Part shown: positions 21,123-33,205 of the stretch, piece by piece
Position numbering within the stretch: position 1 is the first letter of the stretch
How the letters are laid out: every line of letters begins with the position of its first letter
Assembly: GCA_034440575.1 (NCBI GenBank)
Contig: JAOTOL010001639.1
Location: 383,001 to 447,000 of the forward strand
Source of the DNA: Imbricaverruca yamaguchii
Taxonomy: Eukaryota > Arthropoda > Thecostraca > Neoverrucidae
Direction of reading: 5' to 3'
DNA length: 64,000 nt
Program-made: the position numbers and the translations under genes
Notes under the pieces: generated by a model
Seen by the model: the letters and a program-made list of their open reading frames with translations, nothing else
The model's database searches: none
What the model was told of the DNA's origin: nothing

Positions 21123-23640
21123 ACAAGCCCTGTACGGCCCTTGTGTGGTCTGGCTACTCTCCCAGCAGCATTACCTACCTATGGCTGATCTGGTCGTGTG
21201 CCTCCAACACATCTACACTAACGCAATCTGACATTCGGCGGAGTACTTCTGCCGCACAGGCACATGCTGGAGGATACGGAAGACCCGCATTTACCGGCAG
21301 CATTTCGAATTCTTGAACTGAGAAATCCTGAAAGTCCTCAAGTTTATGGAATGTTCCGCATAATTTTCACGAAATAAAAGCACTAACGCAGCATATGCAT
21401 GTTTTGCATATTACATGTGGCACGCAACATAAACATGTCTTGGTGTAGATAAGATGGGATGTTGGTACGCTTACAAAACCAAACTACGATTTGGTGTAGA
21501 TGCATCGTGGGGACCCTCCAATGCAAATGGAGGCGCACTAATTAAATGGAGTGTGAGGCCTATGCTTGACAACATGTAGCTTCGGGAGCCATTCGCTTTC
21601 AGAAAGTAGCCTATGACTAAGTCGTTCTTGGGGTAATGCATCCGTGATGTGGCTGCTTTCTGTTCAACACTTTACGGATACGTGTTCCATTCTAATGACA
21701 TTTACATTCTAGATGACGTCAACATCACTCTCCATCGTGTGTATTCTTCATGCGTGTGTCTGACTAACATCACGTCAGTCCCTGTGAAGTAAGCGGCTAC
21801 GTGTACATTGTTCACTCTCTAGCACGTAGTACGCTCAAAGATCGAGGGAAATCGTGAAGTCATATCAGGCGTAACTGCCACCCTTAGAAGACAATGTTAA
21901 TGTTCCATGGTATTCGTTTCGAATGATGTCACATTCGAATAGCGTCGAATGATAACACGTTACATAGACCGTCACTACGTCATACCGTCACAACCGCCCC
22001 GAATGACCCAAAACCACATCACATGCCACGAGTACATGCTGCATGGTCTGGAGCCACATCGCATCGCATCACATAGAGATGCACTACATAACATGGGCGG
22101 AGTACATGGCCACAAACCACAACACAATGCGGCCTGAATGCAGCCACTTTATGTTCACCGGTCACCAATACACACCAAGTAGCACGTGACACATTTGGCG
22201 CAATGGAGGACATCAGGCGTGGCAACGCGTTCACGTGTCGGCGATACATTGCTTGGTTCACAACTCCTAAAGCATCCTGTTAACTGCCATGCCCATCATG
22301 GACGGCTGGCCCGAGCCCTGGGCAACACACACTTGCGGAGGCTCCCTCTCCCTATCAGTGCCACCGTCCGCCGTACGTCTAGGTGTGGTGTCTATCAGCC
22401 TATAAAGCCGGCCGTGTCGATGTCATTGTTAGCTTGCATTGGAACTTCTGCTGTCGAGCCAGCTCGGTTGACACCCAGCGTTCTACACACTCACGGACTT
22501 TTGAGTGTTTTCAGCTGAATCGGTAGCTTTTTGAGAACTGTTGTTGTTGACGCGGGCAATGTATCTTAGCACTGTGATGTGAAGAGGCGGGTTTTCTTCA
22601 CATTGTGTTGCTCGCGAAGCGACATTTCAGAGTGTAGCTGGGTGGTGCGGATAGCCAAACAATTGTAAAATAAGGCGTCAGAAAACAGGATATCGCAGAT
22701 GAAGCGCGACTTTGAGCTGTGGTACCATCCTGTGATAACTATTCTTTTTTTTTGCTGGGGTCGCCATTGCAAAATGACTTTTGGGAACACCACAGTAAAT
22801 CGAGCCGGACTTAGCCCTGCTTCCCAGCTCCTCACCATAGCCACCGATTATTATATTTTAACGATCACGGTTGTATCACGCCGATAGCCGTGCAGGAGTT
22901 CGGAGCCAGGACCTTGGCCACTGTCGGTGTTCGGCTCTCCAATTCCAGCAACCCACTGCAGTACCGCCATGTCGCTGCCAACTCGGCGGCGCGACGGGCG
23001 TTGTATCGACTCGCAGTCGCCAGCCGCCGGCCGCCCCCTATCGGCTCGTGATCAGGTCCATTCTGCTATTCGGCCATTCCAATTTCCTTGTCGGTATGGA
23101 AGCATCGCGTGAAATGCTTTCTCTTTCTCTCTCAGTTAGGTAATAGATCGGCCCAGCAACGCAAACTGGCCGCAGAACACGACAGCCGCACCGGTAAATA
23201 CGCGAAACGTGAGCACGGCCGCGCGCCGAACGTGACGGCCAGCCGCGTATGGCGGCACACGGTACCCGAACAGGGACGCACCAGAGTGGTGTCAAATTCT
23301 AGCCACGGAATCGGTCCCGAACCGTGCGGTATAGGACTGGAATTGGTGTTGTCTGCGTGAGCGAGTTGGAGAATGCCACAGACCCCGTGGTCTGGTGGCC
23401 TTTGCTGAGTCTTGTCGCCGATCCGACCGTATCGTCCCTGCATCAATTGCCTGTGAGCATCTGATTCACTACATGCTGCATCAGCAGCAAGATCTGATTC
23501 TGCATCCGGACGCCGTCCTCAACATGTTCTGATGACAGAAATGCAGTAAATATCGTATTACGATATTTAATTGTTTGCGCCAGACTAAATGGCTTCGATT
23601 TGCTTCGGGAAGCCATGACGTCAAGCTTAGCTTCTACCGC
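21123..23640. other. Unassigned DNA
   Basis: No gene recognised. The part from 22930 to 23350 is CpG-rich with short open frames on both strands, but no domain, splice context or homologue that I recognise. Confidence 0.4.
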
Positions 23641-23683
23641 ACTCATAGTCGTAGGAACAGGGGCGCCAGGGGGTCATCACCCA

Positions 23684-23728
23684 CCCACTTTTAAAAGTGG
23701 GAGGGCCAACAATGGTAGCTGGCCCTCC
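23684..23728. repeat. Two adjacent perfect hairpins
   Basis: CCCACTTTTAAAAGTGGG (23684-23701) is a perfect palindrome. It overlaps a second stem GGAGGGCCA (23700-23708) pairing with TGGCCCTCC (23720-23728). A nearby GGGGCGCCAGGGGG at about 23659 resembles transposon ends. The nature is unknown. Confidence 0.65.
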
Positions 23729-23847
23729 TATTTTTTAGACACAAATTTCCTAGAAAGCAGCATGCACGCATTTTAATATTTGACAAAAACTCACTGCAAT
23801 CCATAACTAAACAAAAGCTGCACATATCATATGGTAGCACGTCCACT

Positions 23848-23945
23848 GGCACTACTCCGGACATTTCCCAATCCCGCGGCCCACCGGTGAAGCAGTGTGG
23901 GCGGCACCATTAGCAGTGATTGTGCATAAACTGTGTCAGGTAGTT
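23848..23945 (+). repeat. SINE-B fragment (5'-truncated, diverged)
   Basis: Matches the body of the SINE-B copies at 25348-25526 and 28761-28945 in the opposite orientation, sharing ACATTTCCCAATC, GCGGCCCACCGG and GTGCATAAA. The tRNA-like head is missing. Confidence 0.75.
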
Positions 23946-24723
23946 AATACCCTGACCGTGGGTAGTCTAGGAATGGACCTGCGTGTTTACGATACACCCC
24001 AGGTGTCGGTAAAGGACAGCTCTCGCTTTAGCCACGTCGGCTCCGAGAACCAAACAGCTGTGGGGGTCGGCCACGAACCTTCCTGATTCAAGCTGTCAGC
24101 GCAGTCGACCGATGCGACCGGGCGTTACCACAGTACAGTGCAAAGACCAGCGTCCGTCTCTGTGCGTCTCCTGGGACCCTCTCTCCTCCTTTATTTTCAC
24201 TCAAACATCGGAATATATACGACACAGCCTAGACTATACATCATTTCTAACAATCAGCGTTTTCATTGGTGAACTCGCGCGGCGCAGTAGGCTATATTGT
24301 GTGCCGGACCATGATTGGTCAGTCGAGACAGCGGCCATTGCTCGGGGGGCGTGACGGGGTCAAAAGGTGACATGTGCCTGCACCGGGCGGACGACGGCAC
24401 TGGCTTCCGTGCAGACGAGAGTTGTGGGGGCGTGGCGGCTGGCGGCACAGCAACCCACCAGGTTGCGGAGCCCTTCCGGCCGGAGGCGGTCGTCTGGGTA
24501 TGTGGGGAATGCCACGTTTTGATAGGCCCACATTCTCCGACGAGTTCAGAAATAGGCCAGTTCCGGCGTGTGCGGTACGCTTATCGGCCGGATGCACGAT
24601 GGGCATTCCTGAGATTCCGAACCCTGACAACTTATTATGGATACAATGATGAATGTTGCACCGTAGTGCATCACCTTCAAGTGCGAGAACGCCTCTCAGA
24701 CTCCCAGAATCCTTGAGAGGATT

Positions 24724-24829
24724 ATGCGCTCGTGATGTGACCTAAAAAGGTCACATGAGGAGTGATATGAAGAGTGACGAGTGATGCTTGTAATGTGACC
24801 TGGCAAGGCACATCACGAGCATGGCACCT
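24724..24829. repeat. Nested inverted repeat
   Basis: ATGTGACCT-AAAA-AGGTCACAT is a perfect hairpin (24737-24758). GCTCGTGATGTG at the left pairs with CACATCACGAGC near 24812, giving a larger imperfect palindrome. No gene is seen from 24100 to 25080, although part of this stretch is GC-rich. Confidence 0.6.
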
Positions 24830-25087
24830 GATCCGAGTGGATTTTTAACTGGGTAGCTGCCTAGTGGCATTGACAGCACGTTACACATTTAATTCAAATT
24901 GTGTTGTTCAACGGAAATGGTTCGGTCACATGGTGGGCTCATGGTGTATGCAACAATCTCTGCTTAGCAAAGACTGATCCCAAAATATATTAAATGAAAG
25001 CATTTGGACTGAAGGTGCTAGAACACCAGTTTGCAATGGATACTATTTTTTGATACATTTAATCCGAGTCATTGTTAGGATGGCTTT

Positions 25088-25286
25088 GGGACCGAAAGTT
25101 GAACGTGCCGTCAATGCACCGACACGGCCGCCCGTAGCTCGTCCCCGGCCTAATTGGGTCACCTGCCAGCTGACTCTCCCGGCCGGGCGCTAAATGCGAG
25201 AGCGCGAAGCGACTTAAACCCTGTGTTGCCGGGACAGGGGAGACCAGTGCAGGCCAGCGCTCTAACCAACTGAGCTACCGGGGCGG
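25088..25286 (-). repeat. SINE-A (tRNA-derived)
   Basis: The minus strand starts GCCGCCCCGGTAGCTCAG, a tRNA-like head with A-box TAGCTCAGTTGG and a degenerate B-box GGTTTAAGTC about 60 bp later, then a GC-rich body ending GCCGTGTCGGTGCATTGACG. Related copies are at 42881-42975 (fragment) and 62335-62560. The head cannot fold as a full tRNA, so this is a SINE rather than a tRNA gene. Confidence 0.85.
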
Positions 25287-25347
25287 CAAGTCAAGGATTG
25301 TCAAGGCTTGTCATCGTCCAGTGGTGTGTGCGCCCAGATTGAGATTT

Positions 25348-25526
25348 GTTTGCTTATTGGTTGGTTCACGACACACTTTATGCACATTCACGGCTAATGG
25401 CGCCGCCCAGACTGTTTCGCCGGTGGGCCGCGTGATTGGGAAATGTCCTGAGTGGCGCTAGAGTCGAACCCGGGACCTTTGGTACCCATAGCCCGACATC
25501 TTAACCACTCGGCCATCCCCGCCCAC
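25348..25526 (-). repeat. SINE-B copy 1 with perfect 13-bp target-site duplication
   Basis: The minus strand starts GGTGGGCGGGGATGGCCGAG, a Leu/Ser-like tRNA head with A-box TGGCCGAGTGG and B-box GGTTCGACTC, followed by a body with GCGGCCCACCGG and a tail GTGTCGTGAACCAACCAATA. CAGATTGAGATTT flanks it at 25335-25347 and 25527-25539, proving retrotransposition. Confidence 0.95.
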
Positions 25527-25744
25527 CAGATTGAGATTTAAGAACCCCAAAGATAATGGGATGAATTTAAGCCGATTGCAGGGTATATATTTCTGAACAC
25601 TACTTATGGTGCAAGCAGTTAAATGGGCATAGTAAAGTCGATTTTGTGCGATGTATTCCATAGACGTCATTGTTAGGTATAAAATAATTGGGGCATGCAC
25701 AGTGGAGTACCGAAGGGGGAGGCATTGGCAACAAGAATCAATTA

Positions 25745-28043
25745 GCAACAAGAACCAACAATTGGCATTGGAACCCCTGAGAGGTTGTGGGCCCCCAATG
25801 TTCGCGCCGGGGTTGCAGAAAATCATGGCGAGCTCTCTAAAAATCCTGCTGGTCTCCATAACAATCGCACCGGGGCCCATAAAAATAGCATTTGGGGTCA
25901 CAAAATGACGCGCAGAGAACCCTGAAAATGATGCTAGGGCACCCGCAATTTTACCAAGACCACTAAGCATCACATTGATGGCTTAAAAATCCTTCCGAGA
26001 TCCTACATATGACACTGAGGACTTCAAAATGTGGTGCCGCACTCCTGAAAATACCGCTGGGGCTCCCAAAAAGTTGCGCTATGATCCCGAAAAGTCGCGC
26101 CGGTGCCCACAAAAATAACGGTAAGGCTTTAAAAGGTCGGGCCGGACTCCTGGAAATCACACTGGGGGCAAGAAAGTATCGCCGGGCTCCCGAAAACTAC
26201 GCTGGGGTCGAAAGAAAACCGTGTCTATATTTTTAAATTCACGAGGACCCCAAAGGGTTGGCCGCTCCCAATAATCGCGCTGAACCTGTGGGTGCAAAAA
26301 AGTCGCGCCCGGGCCGCTGAAAATCACTCTAGGTGCTCGGCAGGTCGGCACCGGCGTCCCAACAGTCTCATGGGGAACACCTACTAAATTAAGTCGGGGC
26401 AACGAAAAGGTATGGATATGGAATAATTATGTTCTACCAGTAAATTCCCCAAAAGAAAAAAAAGGTGTTGGGTCTCCAAAGGCGTGCCGAGGCAATAAAA
26501 CTCGCGATAGGCATCCTAACTAATGGCGGCAGGGTCTAAAAATCGCACTTAGACCGAAAAGCACGTCGCACCGCTGCCCTTGGAAATCACACTAGGGGCC
26601 CAAAAAGTCGCGCCGGAGTCCCACAATTAGCAGATGGATTTCCAAAAAGTAAATTCCTCCCCGAAATGTCACTTTGTGGCCACAACAATTGCACCAAAGT
26701 CCTTAAAACGCGCCTGGGCCCGAAAAAGAAACGCTTTGGAGCAACGAACAAAATGCGCCGGAGCTGGAGGAATCGCAACGGGGCCGAAAAATATCACGCA
26801 AGAGGCCTACACAAATAGAAGTCGATACAAAATATTACGAAAGGAATCCATCGAGAAGGCTCGAACACCGGAAAATTCAGGACAGGTCGCGAAAGAAGGT
26901 CCTCATAAGGGCCTTTCTACTCTGAAGGGTGTCATTAGCTGAAAAGAAGCTCATTGAGCAGCCACCGTGTCATACCATGGAGGCGAATCCACCCTCCATC
27001 CTGAAGATGTCGACTCCAAAAATCCCAAGAATTGCGCCGGGGTCCCAAGAAAGTACTTATGAGGCCCCATAAATTCGCATCGGGCCCTCAGAATTAGGGA
27101 TTAAAAATAAATACAGCCCGCATCAAAAACTTGCACGGGGCCAGAAAATTTGCGCCGGGGAACGAAAAAATCGCACTGGGGCACAGTTAAGTACAACATG
27201 CCCAGAGAACTAGTGCAGAGCCCCCGCCCCCCTACAAATATCGCAATTGGGACCAAAGATTGCTGTCGATAGTCTCATTAGTTCTGGTCAGGGGATCAAA
27301 CATTCCCGCCGGGTGTCCATAAAATTAGCGTTGATTGCCCCAAGTAAGCACAGCGTGGCCCCAAAGTCGCATCGCAACCAGATAAGAATCTAGCCGGGGC
27401 TCTCCGAAATAAAGAGGGATTTATAAAACTAAATACGAAGCCAAATGCGATAAGTAAGTACGAGCACGAAAATCACTCCGTTTCCCAAACATACCACCAG
27501 ATGTCTTAACAAATAGCATACCGGTCACCGAAAAACTATCGGAGCTCGAAAAATCGTGGCGGCACATGCCAAATCTTCGGGAGCCGGAAAAATCTGGTGA
27601 TGGCTCGGACTTTGCATACTTCAGAAGTCACCAAAAAATACGCCGAGCGCAGAAAACTGCCATCAGATCTACCCGAAACCACGCGCCTGGGCCGGACACG
27701 TTGCGACGGGACCACGATAAATTATAACGGAGACCCCAGTATCATACTGGGGTCCCACAAATGTGAGCGAGGAACCTAAAATAAACACAGCGGGACCCTA
27801 AGAGCACAGCTGAGGGACGAAAATGCACCGGGTCCTCCAAGGCGTACCGAGTTTGCAAAAAGCGGCAAGACTTTAAAACATGAGTTGCACCTCAAAGTAG
27901 TTACGTCGGAAGCTAAAAAATAAAACACAACCGGTTCCTGAAAGCACACCGGGGATTTGAGACCGCATGGGAGCCTCAAAAACAGTCTGAGGCCCTCAAA
28001 AAGGACATGGTCCTAGAAAAGGAACCTAAAGACCGAGCACTAA
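25745..28043. repeat. Degenerate tandem array, about 21-bp period, A-tract/GC-block
   Basis: More than 2 kb of diverged units alternating a GC block (GCGCCGGGGTCCC-like) with an A-tract (AAAAATC-like). Spacing is regular at 19-22 bp, e.g. 26035-26215 and 27045-27190. Homologous DNA occurs in the same orientation at 55960-57310 and reversed at 41690-42060, 52300-52640 and 47290-47690. There is no coding potential. Confidence 0.8.
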
Positions 28044-29198
28044 CAAGCGCCCTGGAGGGCCTCGGAAAATTACGCGCACTGGAGGGGGGGGGGGATTCCG
28101 CACCCTCTAAGATCTCGGCTCCTACTGAGGCTAGAGCAACGAAATTCGCAGGGTGGATGGGCGCGATAGTGAACTCTATTGTGTGCAGATTTCATGACCT
28201 TAGATTAATATCTTCAAGGTCAAATGAGGTCAAAATAACAAGATTTTCTGGTGGTGCGTGGATTGGCTTGTCAATGTTATGGATAGCTGTGATTGTGTTT
28301 AAGTGCTCCAAAATTGGCATTACTGATGTTTTGGACATTACTAATGATGCCAGATACGCCACTTGACCTCAGGTCACCTATATAGGAGCACTTTAGCAGG
28401 TCATCACCTGCTCCAATTACCGGAACCGGGCTCCCAACCCGACTGCTCGGTTGGCCGGTTCGGTACAATCGGCTTCGCAAAGAAAGGAGTGAAATACATG
28501 AATGAAGTGTGGAAACGCTTAGGTGGACAATGACAAGCAGTAGGTTTCGGGATGTATAGGGAGCAACATGTAAAGTGACATCAATCACATAACAGTCATT
28601 TGCATTTTTGACAACATTCCAGTTGACCAAGTTTGGTTCTATTAGCCTGTCATGAACTTGACCTGACTTGACCTCGGCGACCTAACATGACTTGTAAATT
28701 ATATAGCATAGCAAAATGCAAGAAACACGTCGCTCGTGTTGTCAGGAACAGTTCCCTTTTGGTTTGTTTGTCTGTTTATTGGTTGGTTCATGACACACTT
28801 TATGCACATTCACGGCTAATGGCGCCGCCCACACTGTTTCGCCGGTGGGCCGCGGGATTGGGAAAGTTCCGAGTGGCGCTAGAGTCGAAACCGGGACCTT
28901 TGGTACCCATAGCCCGACACCTTAACCACTCGGCCATCCCCGCCCCAGTTCCCTTTTCGAAATATACGGGAAGCGCATCAGCGCCGGTATTTGTGGTCTG
29001 GCGCGGATATTTTTTTTTAATTTTAGCGAACCCTAACTCGAAGTTTTTGTTTTTTATTCTTTTTACTTTAAGGAACGCGCCAGTCATTTATAAGCAGGTA
29101 CACAAACAATAGCGTATATCGGCCGGTAAAATCTGGAGTTATCTACGAAAAGCCGGTGGGGTGGGCGGATTTGCCCCCCCCCCCCCTCCAGGGCCCGT
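28044..29198. mobile_element. 1.15-kb TIR insertion (non-autonomous DNA transposon candidate)
   Basis: The paralogous locus in E2 runs straight from DNA like 28040 to DNA like 29200 (junction near 57313-57320), so this block is an insertion or was precisely lost there. GCCCTGGAGGG at the left end (about 28049) is repeated inverted at the right end (CCCTCCAGGGC, 29184-29194). ACTAA flanks both sides (28039-28043, 29199-29203). A second copy of its left end is at 53192-53300. The interior has no ORF and carries a nested SINE-B. It has AGGTCA/TGACCT motifs at 28195-28380 and 28655-28690. Confidence 0.6.
28761..28945 (-). repeat. SINE-B copy 2 with perfect 12-bp target-site duplication
   Basis: Same structure as the copy at 25348-25526, with very high identity. 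CAGTTCCCTTTT flanks it at 28749-28760 and 28946-28957. It is nested in the TIR insertion 28044-29198. The tail reads CCAACCAATAAACAGACAAA on the minus strand. Confidence 0.95.
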
Positions 29199-29203
29199 AC
29201 TAA

Positions 29204-30085
29204 ATGAACACTTGGGGTTTGCGAAAACGCGCTGATACTTAAAAAGTATCGTCGGTGCAAAAACAAACAATGAAACTTGTGCCGTGCCAACAGATGTGCC
29301 GGGCCCCTCACAATAATTTGCAGGAGCCACAAATCGCATTCATAGACAAAGGAAAAGGGAAAGGTCCAAAGAAGGACACCTAATATCCGTTCGGTAGCCA
29401 GTCTGGGAGCGTATCTAACCAAAGAGATATGGTGCATCAAGGCTCAGAGGTTATCCGGATTTTTTTAGCCAGCAGAAAGCGTGAGAAGAAGACAACTAAT
29501 CATCAAATTGCAATCAGGATGGGATCTTGTGGCGGTTAAGTCTGAATACGTCATGACTTTATGAGGTACCATGTGTTGTCACCTGTCAGCTATTTTGTAC
29601 CGAATTGTTGGTCTCCAAAATATGCGCTTACATTATGTTTCAGCCAGGCGTCACATGATGTAGTTGTAGCATTTCGTTTGAAGTGGCGGATATTCTAAGC
29701 TGCATGTACTACCGTGGTGATTCAGGTCACTGATCACCTATATGTTGGAGTTAGGCCCTGAGTACGAACACCATACCATGTATCTATATTTATGGTATTT
29801 TTATTTGCCCCAGTCTGTCAACATGCCAATATTGGTCTCCCACACACCGGATCAAAGAATTTTCAACCAACGTTCACCCGTCTTCCTGTTTCTGAACCTC
29901 TGCAGCACCAATCATGATGCTTCTTTTGCCATGGGCCAGCAAGTAAGCTGCGTTCTTGCTTGTTCTTTCTCCTCACCAACATCGGTGAACATTTACAACG
30001 GTACAACGGGGGGCATCTTAAATGTGTATAGTACCACATCATGGAAACTAGGGCACAACACATGCCCATTAGTGAGGCTGTAATC
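29204..30085 (+). repeat. Module D (shared with E2 interior), copy 1
   Basis: Colinear with 57318-58510: both have CTGCGAAAACGC-like sequence, TCAGCTATTTTG, GCGTCACATGATG or its variant with AGTTGTAGCATTTC, and CACACACCGGATCAAAG-like stretches. No long open frame is conserved between the copies, so it is non-coding repeat DNA. Confidence 0.8.
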
Positions 30086-32880
30086 AGAGGTGAAAAAAAC
30101 GGCCACTAGATCACTAGCGTGGGTAACATACATTTTAAAAATATATCCGGTTATGGTGACAACTTACGGTACCGTATTATCATTGCGCATGGATTGTATA
30201 TATCATGAGGCTGTTTTGCCTCTTAACATACCCAGTCAATTTGTATTTCCTAACCATCCAGACATATACGTACTCAACTTGTTTCAGGACATGTATCAGA
30301 AACGTACAGAAACAATGTAGTAGCTATGATCGAGGGGACGGGGAGCTGAAAAAAAACTATAGGACTCGTGGTAAAGTCCATAGGTGGTAGCCTGTCATTA
30401 CCGTGGTAAGCCTGTCACCTACCAACTATCCCGCCCCGTCCAGAGATTGAGCCAGACGCAACAGTTCCGTTTTCCAGCGCGGCTTGTGGCGTGTGGCACG
30501 GCTTACATCACAGGTAACGAGATATGGCTGACATCACGTGAAAGCCTCAAATGTTCGCTATTCGTCGTGCAGAATTTCGTTGCGGTCGGGTCAACGTGTT
30601 GTGCGTGCGAGTTACTGGGGTCCTGAGAGGACGTGTGTCCGGTGAATGACCGGTCGGCCATAGGAATAGCATGTAAATCTGAGATTTTGAGTTCGGAAAG
30701 TCACCAATTTTAGCGCTCCCATCGACTAAATTCAGACCGCAATATCTAGACAACTAATGGACCAATTGACATAAAACCAACACCTCAGTATTGCCACAAC
30801 AATTTTCAACATTGTCGTGGCAACAGTTTCCGAGTCACGCGCCACGCGCACGCGTGGGCGGTGTGGAAAGCGGAAGCGACGTTTTTGAGCGTTTTTCGCG
30901 ATTTGATCTGGTTCTTGGAAACGGCTAAACTTGCGACTTGCCGTCATTTTCACATCATGGCCCCATGTACCGGCTACATTTTTCCAGTTGATAATCAGTG
31001 GCTGCAGAGTGTGCGGGCGCAGTCATCGTGACACGGGCTGCACGTGTTTCAGTCAGTGAAAAAGGCTCCGCTTTCCACTTTCTCTACACCACTGTCGAAT
31101 GCCATTTTGCGGAAAAAGTTGCTTGCGCGGATAGCCCCACTCTTTGTGATGCTAACAGGTCCTTCTGATTTTACCCATCACAAATACTTTTGTTGCAATC
31201 ACCGATGCCCGCAACCGTAACCAGGCGTGACTTTCGGCAATCTCAAGCGGCAGATGGGCTGGACAGTATCCTGTCACCGTCCAGAGATTGAATCTGACGC
31301 AACAGTTCCGTCTTCCGGCGCAGCTTGCTTTCAAAGCTGGTTTCAGTGTGTACGTATCTACCTAATAAGGACCAAGGCGCTATTGAAGCTAAACTTCTGT
31401 AAGTTTGCGTAGGTGGTGTTTCGCCTCTGAGCGTCAGAACAAATATTGGAAACATGGTCTTGTCTTTGATGTTGGCCGCCCAGAATATTTTTATATCCAA
31501 GAAGTTTTCCACTCCATTGAAAAATTGAACTGAGTCTGACGATGACTGCGATCTCCTTCATGTGTGGTCATGATCATGGGAACATGGAAACACGGAGCAT
31601 GACTGTGAAAAGCACGAAAAGAGGTTTTTGATGACGGAAACAAATCACATCATTCTCCAACTTGAAATGCGACACAATGTTCCTCTTATAATCCAGGATT
31701 CGGATTAAAAGAAAAGTCCTCAAAGTCCTCTCCTCTATACCAACCTGCAATGGCACATACTTTTCCTCTCCAATTCCATAATTCCAAAACATAAACCCAA
31801 CCCTTGTCATACATAGCTGAAGTGACACTTTTCTCAGTTTCTCAGTTCGACACTTTTCTCGTTCCTCAGTCTATCATATTATTCAGACATTTTGCCACAC
31901 TGCAAACTTCTGGAACCTTTATCATGAAAAAACGCTTTGGTTCTTCCAATATGAACCTTTATTTTAATAATTTCATCTGGTCGCTTCTGTGGGTTTGATT
32001 TATTTGTGTCAGGACCCATGTTTTGTCATAAGGAGAACCTGTTGCATTGACCACAAGTTTTTATAAATTACTTTAAACTAATCCAAAATATGACCCATGA
32101 CACTCTGTCCTTGATATTTGTGCTATATTGACTTCCTTATTGCACAAGGGAATTCAATTTGTATTGGTGAATTTCATTTGCAATGAGTCATTGGATTTGG
32201 AGAACAGCATGTTGCAATACTATGCTTATTAGCATGATTAGGGTGATGTGACCACTGATCCCGCTGAGAAATGCTTATTTTTAGTTGGAAAGCAAAATTA
32301 CGTACTACTATCTTTTTAATACCGAAAACAGCCTGGCCTGGTTTACCGTACCTCCTTTTAAGTTGCTTATTCAAGATAGGCACAATTTGTGCGTTCAATA
32401 ACAAAAATGTTAAGAAACCTAACCTGGCGTTACCTTTTTTCAAAGAAAAAAAATATTATTTTTGTCTCACAGCATATTTTCACAATAAAAGCTAGCCTAA
32501 CCTCTGGTTTTTCTTTGTTAAGCAAAATTTGTGTACAGCATATTGTGACCACATTGCACCACAATCATACCATTATATTTATGGATACGTACAATAGAAG
32601 CAAGATTAGCTTATAGGATGTACTGTAATTTTACATATTTATTAATAACTGAAGATTGTATATAATTGAACAAATTGAAGATCATATATAGACTAAAGCG
32701 TTCTTCTTTGTTCCATTTCAGCGGCATGGTCTATATTTCGCGCTCACACATATGCATACGTGTCTTGCTATGAGCTATAAACATGTGACGGCCTGGTGGT
32801 GTTCGATATTCTGTAGATGACAGGCTGAACACTTTTTTCACCTCCGGCTGTAACGAGCTTGCCCCACCTCCCCCATACAC
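30086..32880. other. Unassigned DNA with a 50-bp direct repeat
   Basis: GTCCAGAGATTGA...GACGCAACAGTTCCG at 30440-30488 recurs at 31279-31328 with few changes. The rest is AT-rich, with no gene, RNA or larger repeat recognised. Confidence 0.5.
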
Positions 32881-32884
32881 ACTC

Positions 32885-33205
32885 ATGCATATAACGGAAG
32901 TTGAAGAAATTTTGGTTGGTTGACATTTTGGTTTCACTCACACCAGGAAGATGAACCTATTATCACACAAGAATCAATCGTTCGTGAAAAGACTTCCCAG
33001 TACAGCGAGAATGTTAATCTGAAAGTACTTATGCTGCGATTATCGTTCTTTTTAGGACCACATGTTGCTGTTTGCCATGGGGGCGCGCAGGGGTTTGCCC
33101 CTCCCATTTGCGGGGGAAGTTATGTGTTTACTATTAAAATTATCGGATTTCCTATCTAAAAGTGACCCTGGTCAACACACTTTTTGAGACGTTCCTACGC
33201 CTATG
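32885..33205 (+). repeat. Module C, copy 1
   Basis: One of three dispersed copies (also 44865-45185 and 58535-58905). Shared marks are TGGTTTCACTC, TCGTGAAAAGA, GAAAGTACTTAT, ATTATCGG and GAGACGTTCCTACGCCTATG. It is non-coding. Confidence 0.8.

Noticed and set aside
25200..25290. tRNA genes (also at 25470-25526, 28890-28945, 53490-53528 and 62335)
   Set aside because: Heads have A- and B-box-like motifs but cannot form complete cloverleaves, are dispersed in related copies with non-tRNA bodies, and three have target-site duplications; they are SINEs.
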